Shown here: piece by piece, positions 43,153 through 52,803 of the stretch
How the letters are laid out: the number at the start of each line of letters is the position of its first letter
How positions within the stretch are numbered: position 1 is the first letter of the stretch
Assembly: GCF_042920265.1 (NCBI RefSeq)
Contig: NZ_JBDQZI010000004.1
Location: 62,001 to 126,000 of the forward strand
Reading direction: 5' to 3'
DNA from: Lysinibacillus_B sp042920265
Lineage (GTDB): Bacteria > Bacillota > Bacilli > Bacillales_A > Planococcaceae
Length of the DNA: 64,000 bases
The notes under the pieces: model-generated
What the model was told of the DNA's origin: nothing
The model's input: only the letters and a program-made list of their open reading frames with translations
Database searches by the model: none
Made by a program: the position numbers and the translations under genes

Positions 43153-43269
43153 GTTTGAGGACACTGATTTCCATTCCTGTGGACGCTTTTCCCGAGCATG
43201 ACCTCAACTAATTTTTTGTAACTTCACTATTTGAAATAGCCTAATTTTTTTCAGGATGATTTACTTTCT

Positions 43270-43890
43270 TCATATTACACTAATAAAATATCTTCCTCGT
43301 GATGCTTGGATTTCAAAGAAATATGGCTCATTTCTTTTTAATCCTTCTAATTTCACACTTTTGCCAGCCGGCACTTGAACTGGACCAAACAGTATATGAC
43401 CATTTTTATCCTTCACTCGTAATAAAATATCACTTTCATTACTAATACCATTAACTAGTTCCTTATCCCAAAAAACACTATCAAACATAAAGGAATCTTC
43501 GTCGCCCAATTCCCCAAACTTTAAAGTTTCCCATTGTTCCGTGTCATCCATCACCTTTGCAAAAGCTCTTTCTTTTGGAAAGAATATTTGGTTAACAGCA
43601 CCAACTTCTTGAATGACGAAGCCCCCTATAACGGTCATGATAAAGGTAAGCGCAATGGCTACAAATACTTGAATACGTCGATTTTTAATAATCTGTTTAA
43701 AAGGGGCTTTAGCCACGATGACTTCTTCTGACACCAGTTGAATCGTATTCGTTGGCTGCTCCATCATTTTTAAATAGCGCCCACATTGTTCACAATGCGC
43801 TACATGTTCTTCCACAACTATACGTGTCTCTTCACTGCAAAGATCATCTACATAAGATGGCAATAAATCTTTTACAATATTACAGTTCAT
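43270..43890 (-). CDS. Anti-sigma factor with zinc-finger (ZAS) domain
   Basis: A 206-residue membrane protein. The cytoplasmic N-terminus MNCNIVKDLLPSYVDDLCSE carries the zinc anti-sigma motif EHVAHCEQCG, a single helix follows (about 75-97), and the rest is outside the membrane. It should hold the ECF sigma factor encoded just upstream until a signal releases it. Start ATG 43890 overlaps the sigma gene by 11 bases; ATGs at 43896 and 43899-side GTG are alternatives. Confidence 0.82.
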   Translation of the reverse strand: MNCNIVKDLLPSYVDDLCSEETRIVVEEHVAHCEQCGRYLKMMEQPTNTIQLVSEEVIVAKAPFKQIIKNRRIQVFVAIALTFIMTVIGGFVIQEVGAVNQIFFPKERAFAKVMDDTEQWETLKFGELGDEDSFMFDSVFWDKELVNGISNESDILLRVKDKNGHILFGPVQVPAGKSVKLEGLKRNEPYFFEIQASRGRYFISVI

Positions 43891-44395
43891 AATCATCACC
43901 TTGTACCCTTTCTGCTAATTTTAATTTGGCCCGGTAATACGTTACTCTTGCCCAGTTCTCACTTTTATAGAATATTTCTCCAATTTCTTTAAAGCTCAGA
44001 TTAATAGAAGCTCTTAGTAAAAAAATTTCACGATAAGGCTCATGTAACAAATGGATTTCTTTATGTAAGGAAATAAGATTATCTCTCCTAGCGAGCTCAA
44101 CATCCGGTAAATCAACCGTAGACATTATATCCTCTCCCATTTGCATCATATTTTCTATACTCGTGGCTTGATAGCGGCTTTCCTTTTTTAAGTAGTTATA
44201 GTACGTATGCTTTGCAATTTGACATAACCAAACAGACATTTTACATTCCCCGTTATAACGATGAATCGATTTTACTGCCTGATAAAAGGTCTCTTGGGTC
44301 AATTCCTCGGCCAAATCTACATTATAAGTTAAACAAATAAGAAAACGCTTTACTTCATTTGCATAGGATTTATACACTTCACTTAAATCCTCCAC
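43880..44395 (-). CDS. ECF sigma-70 family factor
   Basis: A 171-residue ECF sigma factor: region 2 (YANEVKRFLICLTYNVDLAE then ELTQETFYQAVKSIHRY, MSVWLCQIAKHTYYNYLKKE) and region 4 (LLHEPYREIFLLRASINLSF, KEIGEIFYKSENWARVTYYR). It is coupled to the zinc-finger anti-sigma gene, which overlaps its end. ECF pairs of this kind usually answer envelope stress. Targets and an autoregulatory promoter are not evident. Confidence 0.87.
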   Translation of the reverse strand: MEDLSEVYKSYANEVKRFLICLTYNVDLAEELTQETFYQAVKSIHRYNGECKMSVWLCQIAKHTYYNYLKKESRYQATSIENMMQMGEDIMSTVDLPDVELARRDNLISLHKEIHLLHEPYREIFLLRASINLSFKEIGEIFYKSENWARVTYYRAKLKLAERVQGDDYEL

Positions 44396-44499
44396 CTTTC
44401 CCCTCCTCTCACCAAATTTAAACTGGGATACTTATATATAGATTTCAAACAGCATTCGTTACAAAAATTTCAATTTTTTATAAAAAAATATTATCATAC

Positions 44500-44535
44500 A
44501 AAAAATAGGAGCTATCCTAATGATGGGATAGCTCC
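44500..44535 (-). terminator. Terminator of telA-type gene
   Basis: On the minus strand GGAGCTATCCC pairs with GGATAGCTCC, followed by a T-rich run. Confidence 0.8.
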
Positions 44536-44545
44536 ATTTTATCTA

Positions 44546-45706
44546 TTACATACGCTTTAATTTCTCATATTCTAATTGCAGTTTCTCAATGCGTTTACGT
44601 CCTTCTTCGCGGTTGCGCATTGTTTCTGCTTGAATTTGTTTTGTTTCTTGAATACCTTGCATAATTGTTTGCCATGTTGTTTCAATCGTTTCCACAGAAA
44701 TGCTTGGTGCACCTGATTGACGGGCAATATTTACGGAGTTTTGACGGATATTTTCGGCATTACGAATGAGCATTTCATTCGTACGCTTGTCTAACTCTGC
44801 CATCGAATCGGATACAAGTTTTTGGCGTTGCAATGTCACCGCATGAATCAACCCTTGTTTAAAAATTGGGATCGTCGTGACAAAGGCTGAGTTAATTTTA
44901 GCGATTAAGTTGTTATTACCCTGTTGCATCAAGCGGATTTGTGGTGCAGATTGGAAACTAACTTGCTGTGCCATTTCTAAATCATACTTTCGTTGCTCTA
45001 ACAGTTCCATATTCCGACGAACTGTATCAACCTCCATTAATGCTTCTTGATCGCCCGCATTGCCTCTCGCTTCAATCGTTGGTAAATATACCTGTAATTG
45101 CTCTAGTTTCACATCAATTGCTGCTACATGCTCGCTTAATGAATGGAAATAATTTAAGTTTTCATCATACATTTGCTCTAATTCAATCGTATTGCGCTTC
45201 ATTTCGATTTCATACTTTTGAATTTCCGTATGAACAGCGTCGACTTCTTTACTCATACTATCGTATTTCGCTAAAATACGTTCTAATTGTTCTTTACTAC
45301 GATTAAATAAACGTTTTAAAAAGCCGCCCTTTTTTTCCTCTTCCATAAACTCTTTTGGATCAAAGCGGTCCATAATTTTATTCAAGTTATTTAACAGCGT
45401 ACTTGATTTTTCAAGATTACTTGTCTTAATCGTCGCTAACATACGATCAGAAAATGTAGAAATCCCTTTTGCTGTTTCTTTCCCAAACTCTAGTACAGCA
45501 ATTTGATTATTTACATCAATTTTGTCAGCTAGCTGTAAAACACGGGGCTCCGTTTTTAGTTTGATTTGTCGTTGTCGAATTTGTGATAATTCCTCATTGG
45601 ATACTAATTGTGTTGGCGTAACTTCCATTACTTCCTGTTTTGGTTGTTCTGGTGTTGCCGTTCTTGCATCCAAATCGTCAAATAGTGGATTTTTCATTTC
45701 AGTCAT
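44546..45706 (-). CDS. TelA/KlaA family (toxic anion resistance) protein
   Basis: A 386-residue, mostly helical cytoplasmic protein with TelA family features: FGKETAKGISTFSDRMLATI, GGFLKRLFNRSKEQLERILA, APQIRLMQQGNNNLIAKINS and TIPIFKQGLIHAVTLQRQ. Relatives (B. subtilis YceH/YaaN) are linked to tellurite and envelope stress, by mechanisms not settled. It is a single gene with GGAGG seven bases before the ATG. Confidence 0.87.
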   Translation of the reverse strand: MTEMKNPLFDDLDARTATPEQPKQEVMEVTPTQLVSNEELSQIRQRQIKLKTEPRVLQLADKIDVNNQIAVLEFGKETAKGISTFSDRMLATIKTSNLEKSSTLLNNLNKIMDRFDPKEFMEEEKKGGFLKRLFNRSKEQLERILAKYDSMSKEVDAVHTEIQKYEIEMKRNTIELEQMYDENLNYFHSLSEHVAAIDVKLEQLQVYLPTIEARGNAGDQEALMEVDTVRRNMELLEQRKYDLEMAQQVSFQSAPQIRLMQQGNNNLIAKINSAFVTTIPIFKQGLIHAVTLQRQKLVSDSMAELDKRTNEMLIRNAENIRQNSVNIARQSGAPSISVETIETTWQTIMQGIQETKQIQAETMRNREEGRKRIEKLQLEYEKLKRM

Positions 45707-45883
45707 TACAATTCCTCCGTTCTACAGTTAAAGGCTTACCCTTACTTTACCATACGAACTTCTACTCAAAAAGTTTCAATATTTCATACATTCAATTTAC
45801 AGACAAAAGAACGATTTTTCCTTTACTAAAAATTCTAAAGTGTTAGAATAAGTATCGTTATGTTAAAAAAGGGGGCAAGATGG

Positions 45884-47872
45884 ATGAAATTATCCGTCAA
45901 ATGGAAAATTATAGGTATCGTTATTTTAATTGTCGTGATTGGATTAAGTTCCTTAGCTTCAATTAGTTCCATTATTATTATAAACAAAACAGAAGAAAGC
46001 GTTGTCGAACAAAGCGAATCGCTTGTAGACCAACTTTCCAATAACGTTACAACAGCACTTGGTATTTATGAAAAAGTATTGCTTACATATGCGGAATCAG
46101 ATGAAGTCATTACCTATTTCAAAGAAAATGAAGGGTTATTTGACGAAGCAGACAAAACACTTCGTACAGAATTCGCGACATTTATGCATCATTACGGAGA
46201 AGCTTCAGGTATTTATTTTGCACAGGCAAATCGTATTTTATTTGAACCACATTTTGATGGCATTCAAGACATCGATGCGACGACTCGTAGTTGGTATATC
46301 GATAGCATGGCAAATCCATCCGTTGTTATATGGTCTGATCCCTATGTGGATGCAGCGACAGGTCAATACGCCATTACCGGTTCTAAAGCGGTTTATGTTG
46401 GAAATGAAGTGATTGGTGTACTAGGAGTCGATATTTTACTAGAAAGCTTAACTAATATGGTATCCGCAATTGAACTAGGTTATGGAGGCTATCCGTTTAT
46501 ATTAGATGACAACGCTACAGCTGTTGCACACCCTACCCTAGCCGGTGAAAGCCTCGCAAACTATGACTTTGTCCAGCAAATGAACAATACAAATGACACG
46601 AATAAATTAGAATCAACCATTGACGGTGAAGATCGAATCATTATTTATCAAAAGATTCCTGATTTAAATTGGACAGTAGGTGCGATTTACACGATTGATC
46701 AGTTACAAACGGTCGCGAAAGATATTCAAAAAATTATTTTCATTATTACTATTTTGATTTTAGTCGTCACATTTGTTGTACTATACTTTTTCATTTCACG
46801 TATTATTAAACCACTTTATACGCTTGGCACATTAATGGAACGCGTATCAGACGGTGATTTAACCGTACATATTGATGTAAAAAGTCGCGATGAAATCGGT
46901 CGCCTCGCACATCATTTTAACGACATGATTCATCATATGAAAAATATTATTCAAGTCGTAAAAAATTCATCAGCTAATGTAGAAGAACGCTCTCATCATT
47001 TAAGTGCAATGGCTGAGGAAACAAGCGCATCTGCAATCGAAGTTTCATCCGCTGTCAATGAAATTGCCATCGGTGCGTCAGAATCTTCTATGAATGCAGA
47101 AGCGGTGACAGAACAATCTGTAACATTGGCCGAAAAAATCCACAACATAAACGAACGCTCCCACGCTACTGAGGCTATTACTGCTGAAGCTGGCGAATTA
47201 AATGAAGGGGGCCGCGAAAAAATGGGGCTACTTCGAACAAGCTTTGCGTATTCAGAACAAGAATTACAACAAATGGGTACAGTCATTACTGCATTAGAGC
47301 ATAAAATTGGCTCCATTGATTCTATTATGAATACGATTAGTGCCATTTCGGCTCAAACAAACTTACTTGCCTTAAACGCATCGATTGAGGCAGCTCGTGC
47401 TGGGGAACACGGGAAAGGGTTTGCTGTTGTAGCCAATGAAGTCCGAAAGCTAGCTGAACAGTCTGCTGACGCAACAGAACAAGTAAAACAGACAATTACA
47501 CAACTTCAACAGGAGTCACAAATTGTCTCTCAACGCATGAATGATATGCAACAAACATTCAATGAATCGAATGATATTGTTGAAAATACAAGTAGCCTAT
47601 TTACGAATTTAGCAAATTGTATTGATCGTATTAATGCATCGTTTGTAGCTGTTCACCACGAAATAGATGGTGTCAATCGTTACAAAGATGAAGTGCTACA
47701 GACTATTGAAAAAATGGCTGCAAATGCCCAAACATCAGCTGCTGCCTGCCAAGAAGTAAGTGCTACTTCAAATGAGCAACTGACAGCGATTCACTCCGTT
47801 GCCGTTGCCTCAGAACAATTAAACAACTTAAGCAACGAACTCGCTACAGCCGTAAGTCGATTTAAGCTATAA
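45884..47872 (+). CDS. Methyl-accepting chemotaxis protein, dCache type
   Basis: A 662-residue transmembrane chemoreceptor. The first helix is about 7-29; an extracellular double-Cache domain follows (about 35-275, with WYIDSMANPSVVIWSDPYVD); second helix about 285-307; HAMP; then the signalling domain with the hairpin tip ISAISAQTNLLALNASIEAA and RAGEHGKGFAVVANEVRKLA. It senses an external ligand, perhaps an amino acid, and signals to CheA/CheW. ATG 45884 is eight bases after GGGGG; the ATG at 45860 has no site. Confidence 0.92.
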   Translation: MKLSVKWKIIGIVILIVVIGLSSLASISSIIIINKTEESVVEQSESLVDQLSNNVTTALGIYEKVLLTYAESDEVITYFKENEGLFDEADKTLRTEFATFMHHYGEASGIYFAQANRILFEPHFDGIQDIDATTRSWYIDSMANPSVVIWSDPYVDAATGQYAITGSKAVYVGNEVIGVLGVDILLESLTNMVSAIELGYGGYPFILDDNATAVAHPTLAGESLANYDFVQQMNNTNDTNKLESTIDGEDRIIIYQKIPDLNWTVGAIYTIDQLQTVAKDIQKIIFIITILILVVTFVVLYFFISRIIKPLYTLGTLMERVSDGDLTVHIDVKSRDEIGRLAHHFNDMIHHMKNIIQVVKNSSANVEERSHHLSAMAEETSASAIEVSSAVNEIAIGASESSMNAEAVTEQSVTLAEKIHNINERSHATEAITAEAGELNEGGREKMGLLRTSFAYSEQELQQMGTVITALEHKIGSIDSIMNTISAISAQTNLLALNASIEAARAGEHGKGFAVVANEVRKLAEQSADATEQVKQTITQLQQESQIVSQRMNDMQQTFNESNDIVENTSSLFTNLANCIDRINASFVAVHHEIDGVNRYKDEVLQTIEKMAANAQTSAAACQEVSATSNEQLTAIHSVAVASEQLNNLSNELATAVSRFKL

Positions 47873-47876
47873 TTAA

Positions 47877-47909
47877 AAGGGTGCTTCTCAAAACTGACGA
47901 AGCACCCTT
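47877..47909. terminator. Bidirectional terminator
   Basis: A perfect 11-bp stem (AAGGGTGCTTC/GAAGCACCCTT) lies between the chemoreceptor gene and the convergent small gene. Confidence 0.85.
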
Positions 47910-47911
47910 AT

Positions 47912-48163
47912 TTATTGGTATTGTTGTGATAATTCACGATACCATTGTAAATCCCCTGTTTTAATGGCTACTACTTTTAACTCGTAAATATCTTCTTCTA
48001 ACAATTGGACTTCCTCATTTGACCTTAAATAATCTTCCGGAATCCAATATGATAACTTCGACACTTTTGGTGCTTGAATTAAATATTTTTTTTCTATATT
48101 ATTTGCCTCTAAAATAAAAGCTGGAGTTTGTCGATATGACACCCATTGTCCTACTTCAAACAT
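47912..48163 (-). CDS. Small protein with IDEAL-like C-terminus
   Basis: An 83-residue protein. The N-terminus (MFEVGQWVSYRQTPAFILEA) looks like a small beta barrel. The end, EDIYELKVVAIKTGDLQWYR then ELSQQ, fits the IDEAL domain pattern (about 35 residues, acidic helix, G-D before the final helix). ATG 48163 is used because the in-frame ATG upstream is part of the GAGGAGG ribosome site. Function is unknown. Confidence 0.55.
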   Translation of the reverse strand: MFEVGQWVSYRQTPAFILEANNIEKKYLIQAPKVSKLSYWIPEDYLRSNEEVQLLEEDIYELKVVAIKTGDLQWYRELSQQYQ

Positions 48164-48362
48164 CTGTCCATTCCTCCTCATTCTACAACCTCATTATTAA
48201 CTATTCTCAATTTTTATAAAATATAACAATTTCGCATTATCTATTTTTACCATTATGAGACCACGGCATTTAAAATATACATGTCAATCAAAATAGTTTT
48301 ACCTATTTAGAGAGACACATCTTGGCGGATATCCATGAAACTTATACTTTTGGTTAATATAA

Positions 48363-48402
48363 AAATCTCCTAGCGTAATAATCTTTTACGTAGGAGATTT
48401 TC
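48363..48402 (-). terminator. Terminator of YcdB-like gene
   Basis: AAATCTCCTAGCGTAA pairs with TTACGTAGGAGATTT (one mismatch), with A and T runs outside. It lies 19 bases past the stop. Confidence 0.8.
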
Positions 48403-48420
48403 ATTTTATATATTATACAT

Positions 48421-49734
48421 TCAACTTTCTTCATCTATTGGAACAAACCCTGTTTCAACATATGTAATCGCACCTGTATAAGCATTAATCGATTCAATAT
48501 GTCCGCCTGTTGGAGAATGCGGATAATCTATGCTATACATCAAGCTGTATATATTATTTCCCAAATCTACTCGCTCTACTGTTAGTGCGACATCCACATA
48601 TTGTTTCACAATAGCATTGGCTTCTTCCAGTGTAATCATCGGTTTTGGTAACTCATTTAATTGCTCGTAAGGAATCGTTGAAATTACCATCGATTGTATA
48701 TGCCCTGTTTCGTTATGCACAACAATTTCTGATGCTTTTTCCGATAAATAAATCCCTTGATGCTCGTATACGAACCGATACGTTGTGTAGTCATTTTCTA
48801 CCTCGTCTACATAAAAAGGAGCATAGTTGTATATAGAAGCGGTATTGGGTGTTCGCTCAAACCTATACTTTTCATACGATTCCCCTACTGCATACTTTAA
48901 TGCCTGACAAGCACGAATAAACGGTTGCTCTACTGTGGATTGTTGCAATGCTTCGTCTATGATTACGTCCCAGTAACGCTCTGCCTCCTGCTCGGTGTAT
49001 TCCACACTTCCTTCTCTCCCACCAAGTAGTAATATTTCAAGCGGCTCCTCAATATGTACTTCTGGCAATACATCATAGCCAAATCCTATCATTTCAGGCC
49101 ATTCGCTCATCTTTTTTACGTGTCCGTCTACTCCTACCCCATACATATCGTATGCTGGTACATACACATAATGCCAAGCATTTTCCATATGAATCGCTAA
49201 CTGCATGAGTGGTTGCTGTAACAAAATAACTTTTGCTTCCTCAGGAGAAATCATCGTTTCTGGATATTGTACGGTATAATGTTCATGCATAAATGTTGCA
49301 CTTGCTAACGTCCCGTCCCGTTTAATCGACAGCTGAAGACCTGAATTTGGCAGAGCAAGACGGTAGCGCGGCTCCACTTCTTCAAATGTAGCTAAATAAT
49401 TCGCATCAAAGTCCACAATGACGTCGAGCTTTAAATTACGATTATCCAGCGCTTCCTTTATACGCCAAGCGATTGTCGAAATTTCCTTTGCTTCTATTTC
49501 AAATAGTGCATGATTGGGACGTACGATAGCATCCATCATCGCACTGTTTGTTAACGGTACACCTTGCTCCATTAAAGCATCCACATCATAAAAATCAATG
49601 CGCTGTAGCTGCCCTTCGTCCATATGTATTTCTCCGACTAATTCACCGCTGATGTCATAAATAAATTGAATCTCATCTTGCTGGACAATTCGAGCAAGTT
49701 GCTGATCAACAAAGGGTTGTAACTTTTCTAGCAT
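48421..49734 (-). CDS. YcdB/YcdC-like repeat protein (PepSY-like)
   Basis: A 437-residue acidic protein without a signal peptide. Two similar segments, ISPEEAKVILLQQPLMQLAI and ITLEEANAIVKQYVDVALTV, are followed by strands and a closing TGAITYVET, the pattern of YcdB/YcdC (PepSY-like) repeats. Family members are often membrane-bound or secreted; this one seems cytoplasmic. Function is unknown. GAGTGAG precedes the ATG. Confidence 0.6.
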   Translation of the reverse strand: MLEKLQPFVDQQLARIVQQDEIQFIYDISGELVGEIHMDEGQLQRIDFYDVDALMEQGVPLTNSAMMDAIVRPNHALFEIEAKEISTIAWRIKEALDNRNLKLDVIVDFDANYLATFEEVEPRYRLALPNSGLQLSIKRDGTLASATFMHEHYTVQYPETMISPEEAKVILLQQPLMQLAIHMENAWHYVYVPAYDMYGVGVDGHVKKMSEWPEMIGFGYDVLPEVHIEEPLEILLLGGREGSVEYTEQEAERYWDVIIDEALQQSTVEQPFIRACQALKYAVGESYEKYRFERTPNTASIYNYAPFYVDEVENDYTTYRFVYEHQGIYLSEKASEIVVHNETGHIQSMVISTIPYEQLNELPKPMITLEEANAIVKQYVDVALTVERVDLGNNIYSLMYSIDYPHSPTGGHIESINAYTGAITYVETGFVPIDEES

Positions 49735-49788
49735 CTTCTCACTCCTTTCCTCCTAGCATAACACGAGGACAGCCTTTCTTAATATAAA

Positions 49789-49817
49789 AGGCGATCTCCC
49801 CTGATGGAAGATCGCCT
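49789..49817 (-). terminator. Terminator of PNPOx-like gene pair
   Basis: AGGCGATCT/AGATCGCCT stem with a short T-rich tail on the minus strand. Confidence 0.75.
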
Positions 49818-49822
49818 CTCAA

Positions 49823-50242
49823 TTAAGCTAACGGGAACGTTAATTCCTGAGGAGGTTGTCCTTGTTTATTCATTAATCGAATACAAGTAGGCTCAATTTC
49901 CAGTGTAATCATATCATGTGCATTATCATTGATTAGGCCACGGAGAAAGTTCGTCACTTTTAACTTTAATTCATCGTCTATAAAGTCTGTCACTTTCCCT
50001 TCAATTTCGAGATAAGGGGCATCTTCATCTGACTCTGTATACCCAAACAAAATATGAGTATACGGGTTATTTTCGAGGTCCAATACTTTGGATGAATCAT
50101 CTTCTGTCATCGTATAAAGCTTAAATCCTCTATTCGTAAAAGTCATATAACGTGCATAAGGCTTATCACCTTTTACTGTCACCATTGATCCGATTTTTTT
50201 GCTATCTAAAATATCTAAGATTTGCTCTTGTAAATTGTCCAT
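49823..50242 (-). CDS. Pyridoxamine 5'-phosphate oxidase-like (stress protein 26 type)
   Basis: A 139-residue split-barrel flavin-binding protein: MDNLQEQILDILDSKKIGSM, VKGDKPYARYMTFTNRGFKL, SKVLDLENNPYTHILFG. It is about half identical by eye to the adjacent gene at 50258-50677, so the two arose by tandem duplication. Relatives (B. subtilis YdaG) are general stress proteins. The ATG at 50242 follows AAGGG-ATGAGG. Cofactor is FMN or none; not decidable here. Confidence 0.8.
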   Translation of the reverse strand: MDNLQEQILDILDSKKIGSMVTVKGDKPYARYMTFTNRGFKLYTMTEDDSSKVLDLENNPYTHILFGYTESDEDAPYLEIEGKVTDFIDDELKLKVTNFLRGLINDNAHDMITLEIEPTCIRLMNKQGQPPQELTFPLA

Positions 50243-50257
50243 CCGCCTCATCCCTTC

Positions 50258-50677
50258 TTAATGGAAGTTGATTTCCTCTCGGTTATCTCCACTTTTATTC
50301 ATAAATCGCAGACGCTCTGGCTCAACCTTTAATAGGACTAAAGAGGACGCATCGCCTAAATAGTCTCCTTTATAATTAGATAAAATGCGCTCTTTCATTT
50401 CATCTATATTTGATTCTAATACTTTTCCTTCAATTTCTAAAAAGGTCTCCCCTAGCTCTTCATTTTCATACCCGTATAAAATATGAGTATGAGAATTCTT
50501 TCTCAGCTCGTCTAATTTCCCTGAATCTTTTGGAGTTACCGTGTACAAAGTAAACCCATCATTGGAAAATGTCATATAGCGTGAATCTGGTTTACCATTT
50601 GACACAGTGGCCATAACACCAACAGAATGCTTCGATAAAATGTCTAATGCTTGATCTCGTAATGAATTGTTCAACAA
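50258..50677 (-). CDS. Pyridoxamine 5'-phosphate oxidase-like paralogue
   Basis: A 139-residue split-barrel protein: LRDQALDILSKHSVGVMATV, GKPDSRYMTFSNDGFTLYTV, KNSHTHILYGYENEELGETF. First of a tandem pair with a 15-base gap. General-stress role is by family resemblance only. AGAGAGG precedes the ATG. Confidence 0.8.
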   Translation of the reverse strand: MLNNSLRDQALDILSKHSVGVMATVSNGKPDSRYMTFSNDGFTLYTVTPKDSGKLDELRKNSHTHILYGYENEELGETFLEIEGKVLESNIDEMKERILSNYKGDYLGDASSLVLLKVEPERLRFMNKSGDNREEINFH

Positions 50678-50850
50678 TCCTCTCTCCTTTCACTTGATCA
50701 TCTATGTATAAAATGCCCTTATACGATGTAATTAAACAAAAGGATGGAGAAAATCATTTTTTATTATGAACGGAAGCTAGTGCTTACCCTAATCACTACA
50801 AATAGTTAAAAATAACAATTCAAAATGGAATTAATACCCTATTCGCAAAT

Positions 50851-50885
50851 AAAACGCTAGCGATGGCAATGCCGCTAGCGTTTTT
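50851..50885 (-). terminator. Terminator of tlp
   Basis: AAAACGCTAGCG/CGCTAGCGTTTT perfect 12-bp stem, 24 bases past the tlp stop. Confidence 0.85.
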
Positions 50886-50908
50886 GTATAGTTTTTATAG
50901 CTAAACTT

Positions 50909-51145
50909 CTAGTTATAGCCTTTTTCACGAGCTGCTTTTTCGTCTTGCATTTCCGCTTGCATTGCTGCAACAGACTGTTCTCGTCGTTTATTTTTCGCTT
51001 CAATTTGCGCTCGTTCTTCAGGGCTTGCATAGAGCATCGTTTCTTCTGCTGCTTCCATATTTTCCATCGTATTTTTCACCATGGATTGTAAACGCTCGAC
51101 ATTGTTTGAACGGTCATCTGGCTTTGCTTGATATTTGTTTGACAT
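50909..51145 (-). CDS. tlp: Small acid-soluble spore protein Tlp
   Basis: A 78-residue protein with the Tlp signature: KPDDRSNNVERLQSMVKNTM, AEETMLYASPEERAQIEAKN, KRREQSVAAMQAEMQDEKAA. It is made in the forespore under sigma-G in Bacillus, and its presence marks the organism as an endospore former. ATG 51145 follows GGAGGGG; the longer frame upstream is not supported. Confidence 0.9.
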   Translation of the reverse strand: MSNKYQAKPDDRSNNVERLQSMVKNTMENMEAAEETMLYASPEERAQIEAKNKRREQSVAAMQAEMQDEKAAREKGYN

Positions 51146-51251
51146 CAATACCCCTCCATCATGTATTTTCAAATGACAGATTTATTGTGGTATTCTGATC
51201 AAACTTTATACGCCTCTATTGTTAAAATGTTACCGCAACTTGTCCTATGTA

Positions 51252-51737
51252 CTACTGGGCTAATGCTGGATGCCAATCTTTACATACATCGACTTCCCCT
51301 TGTGCATGGCCGTATAGTTTTAATTCATCGACCGTTAATTCGATAGAGGAATTTGAACTGCCGCATGCGGGATGCACTGTTGTAAAACGTTTTAACGACG
51401 CATCTACATATACAGGTACGTCTGTTACTAGCCCAAAAGGACAAACGCCACCAATGGAATGTCCCGTCACCTGTAAAACACTGTCTGGATCGAGCATTTT
51501 TGCTTTTACCGCAAATGTTTGCTTAAATTTCGCATTGTCTACTTTCGTATCACCCGCTGCAACGACTAAAATCGGTGTATCTTTTCCTTGAAAGCAAAGT
51601 GTTTTCGCAATACGTGCTGGATGTACACCAATTGCCTCTGCTGCTTCTTGTACAGATGCTGTGCTTTGGGCATGGACAACGATATCCCCCTCGCGACCAA
51701 TGTTCGCAAAAAATGCTTGAACCGCTTGTAAACTCAT
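51252..51737 (-). CDS. YbaK/EbsC-type aminoacyl-tRNA deacylase
   Basis: A 161-residue YbaK/ProX-fold protein: SVQEAAEAIGVHPARIAKTL, ILVVAAGDTKVDNAKFKQTF, TGHSIGGVCPFGL and FTTVHPACGSSNSSIEL. Such proteins clear mischarged aminoacyl-tRNAs (Cys- or Ala-tRNAPro). The lysine in IAKTLCF is the conserved substrate-contacting lysine. It is a single gene. Confidence 0.85.
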   Translation of the reverse strand: MSLQAVQAFFANIGREGDIVVHAQSTASVQEAAEAIGVHPARIAKTLCFQGKDTPILVVAAGDTKVDNAKFKQTFAVKAKMLDPDSVLQVTGHSIGGVCPFGLVTDVPVYVDASLKRFTTVHPACGSSNSSIELTVDELKLYGHAQGEVDVCKDWHPALAQ

Positions 51738-51899
51738 AACTAAAACTCCTTTTATCTAATACCTATTTACATGATATAACCATTATACCGTAAAATAATT
51801 ATATATTATCGGAACATTCAATTATCTACGCAAATTAACCTTTTGTTCCTTTAGAAGTGAAGAACAGGTGGCTAGCGAAAATACTTTTGGAAAAATTCA

Positions 51900-52580
51900 T
51901 TATTCATTTGTCACAAATTTATATCCAAATCCTCTAACAGTTTGTATTCCGCTCCCTTTAGAATATGAATCTCCTATTTTACGCCGTAAAGTACTAATGT
52001 GTACAGCCACTGTTTTCGAATCAGCAATCCCATCAAAGCCCCATACTTCATTAATAATTTGCTCACTGCTGACGACTTTATTGGCATTTTCAACTAAATA
52101 AAAAAGGAGCTTCTTTTCTTTCGTAAATAAATTGACACGTTCACCATCTTTGTATACCTCTTTTTGATCTAAGTCGATTCGTAAATTATCTAGTTCAATG
52201 ACCTGCTCATTTATTGTAGTGCCTTTTCTGCGTAACTGTGCTTGGACACGGGCAACAACCTCTTTTGGAATAAATGGTTTTGTAATATAATCATCGCCGC
52301 CAACTTCAAACCCTTGTAATTTTTGTTCGATATAATGATGAATCGTCACAAAAATAATAATGGTATCGAACTGCTTACGGATTTTCTTTGCAAAATCAAA
52401 TCCATTTCCATCTGGTAAATTAACATCAAGCAAAATAAGATCGATAGGCGTTTCACATAATTGTTTTTCACCAGCTGCTAACGTTGTAGCGGTGTACACT
52501 TCAAATCCTGCATTTTTCAAATAGAGTACGAGCACTTCATTAATATCCCAGTCATCTTCAATGATTAATATTTTATTCAT
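51900..52580 (-). CDS. OmpR/PhoB-type response regulator (orphan)
   Basis: A 226-residue regulator: receiver domain with IIEDDWDINE, phosphorylation site LILLDVNLPDGNGF and KPFIPKEV; then an OmpR winged helix (LFTKEKKLLFYLVENANKVV, AVHISTLRRKIGD, TVRGFGYKF). No histidine kinase gene is adjacent on either side. FVTIHHYIEQKL replaces the usual T/A-rich alpha4 start. Target genes are unknown. Confidence 0.88.
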   Translation of the reverse strand: MNKILIIEDDWDINEVLVLYLKNAGFEVYTATTLAAGEKQLCETPIDLILLDVNLPDGNGFDFAKKIRKQFDTIIIFVTIHHYIEQKLQGFEVGGDDYITKPFIPKEVVARVQAQLRRKGTTINEQVIELDNLRIDLDQKEVYKDGERVNLFTKEKKLLFYLVENANKVVSSEQIINEVWGFDGIADSKTVAVHISTLRRKIGDSYSKGSGIQTVRGFGYKFVTNE

Positions 52581-52731
52581 ACTTCACCTCCCACTCGTGG
52601 TTAAGTAGTAGGATCTCACCTCACTTTTTTGTTTACTTCATTAATCATTCTTTAAAGTCTATTATAATATTTTCTATGTATTATTTATCATAATTTTACA
52701 AATAATTAAAATATCTTTGCATTCTACTAAA

Positions 52732-52766
52732 AAATAAGCTAGGTTTCATATGAACCTAGCTTATTT
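52732..52766 (-). terminator. Terminator before the response-regulator region
   Basis: A perfect 14-bp stem (AAATAAGCTAGGTT/AACCTAGCTTATTT). It serves the 84-residue gene upstream on the minus strand. Confidence 0.85.
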
Positions 52767-52803
52767 TGGCATTCACATCCTCCTCAATACAGAGGTAGAA
52801 TTA

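Noticed and set aside
42981..43199. Two overlapping minus-strand frames of 60-72 codons
   Set aside because: They cover the paired hairpins at 43057-43152 and read as low-quality sequence; more likely repeat-derived.
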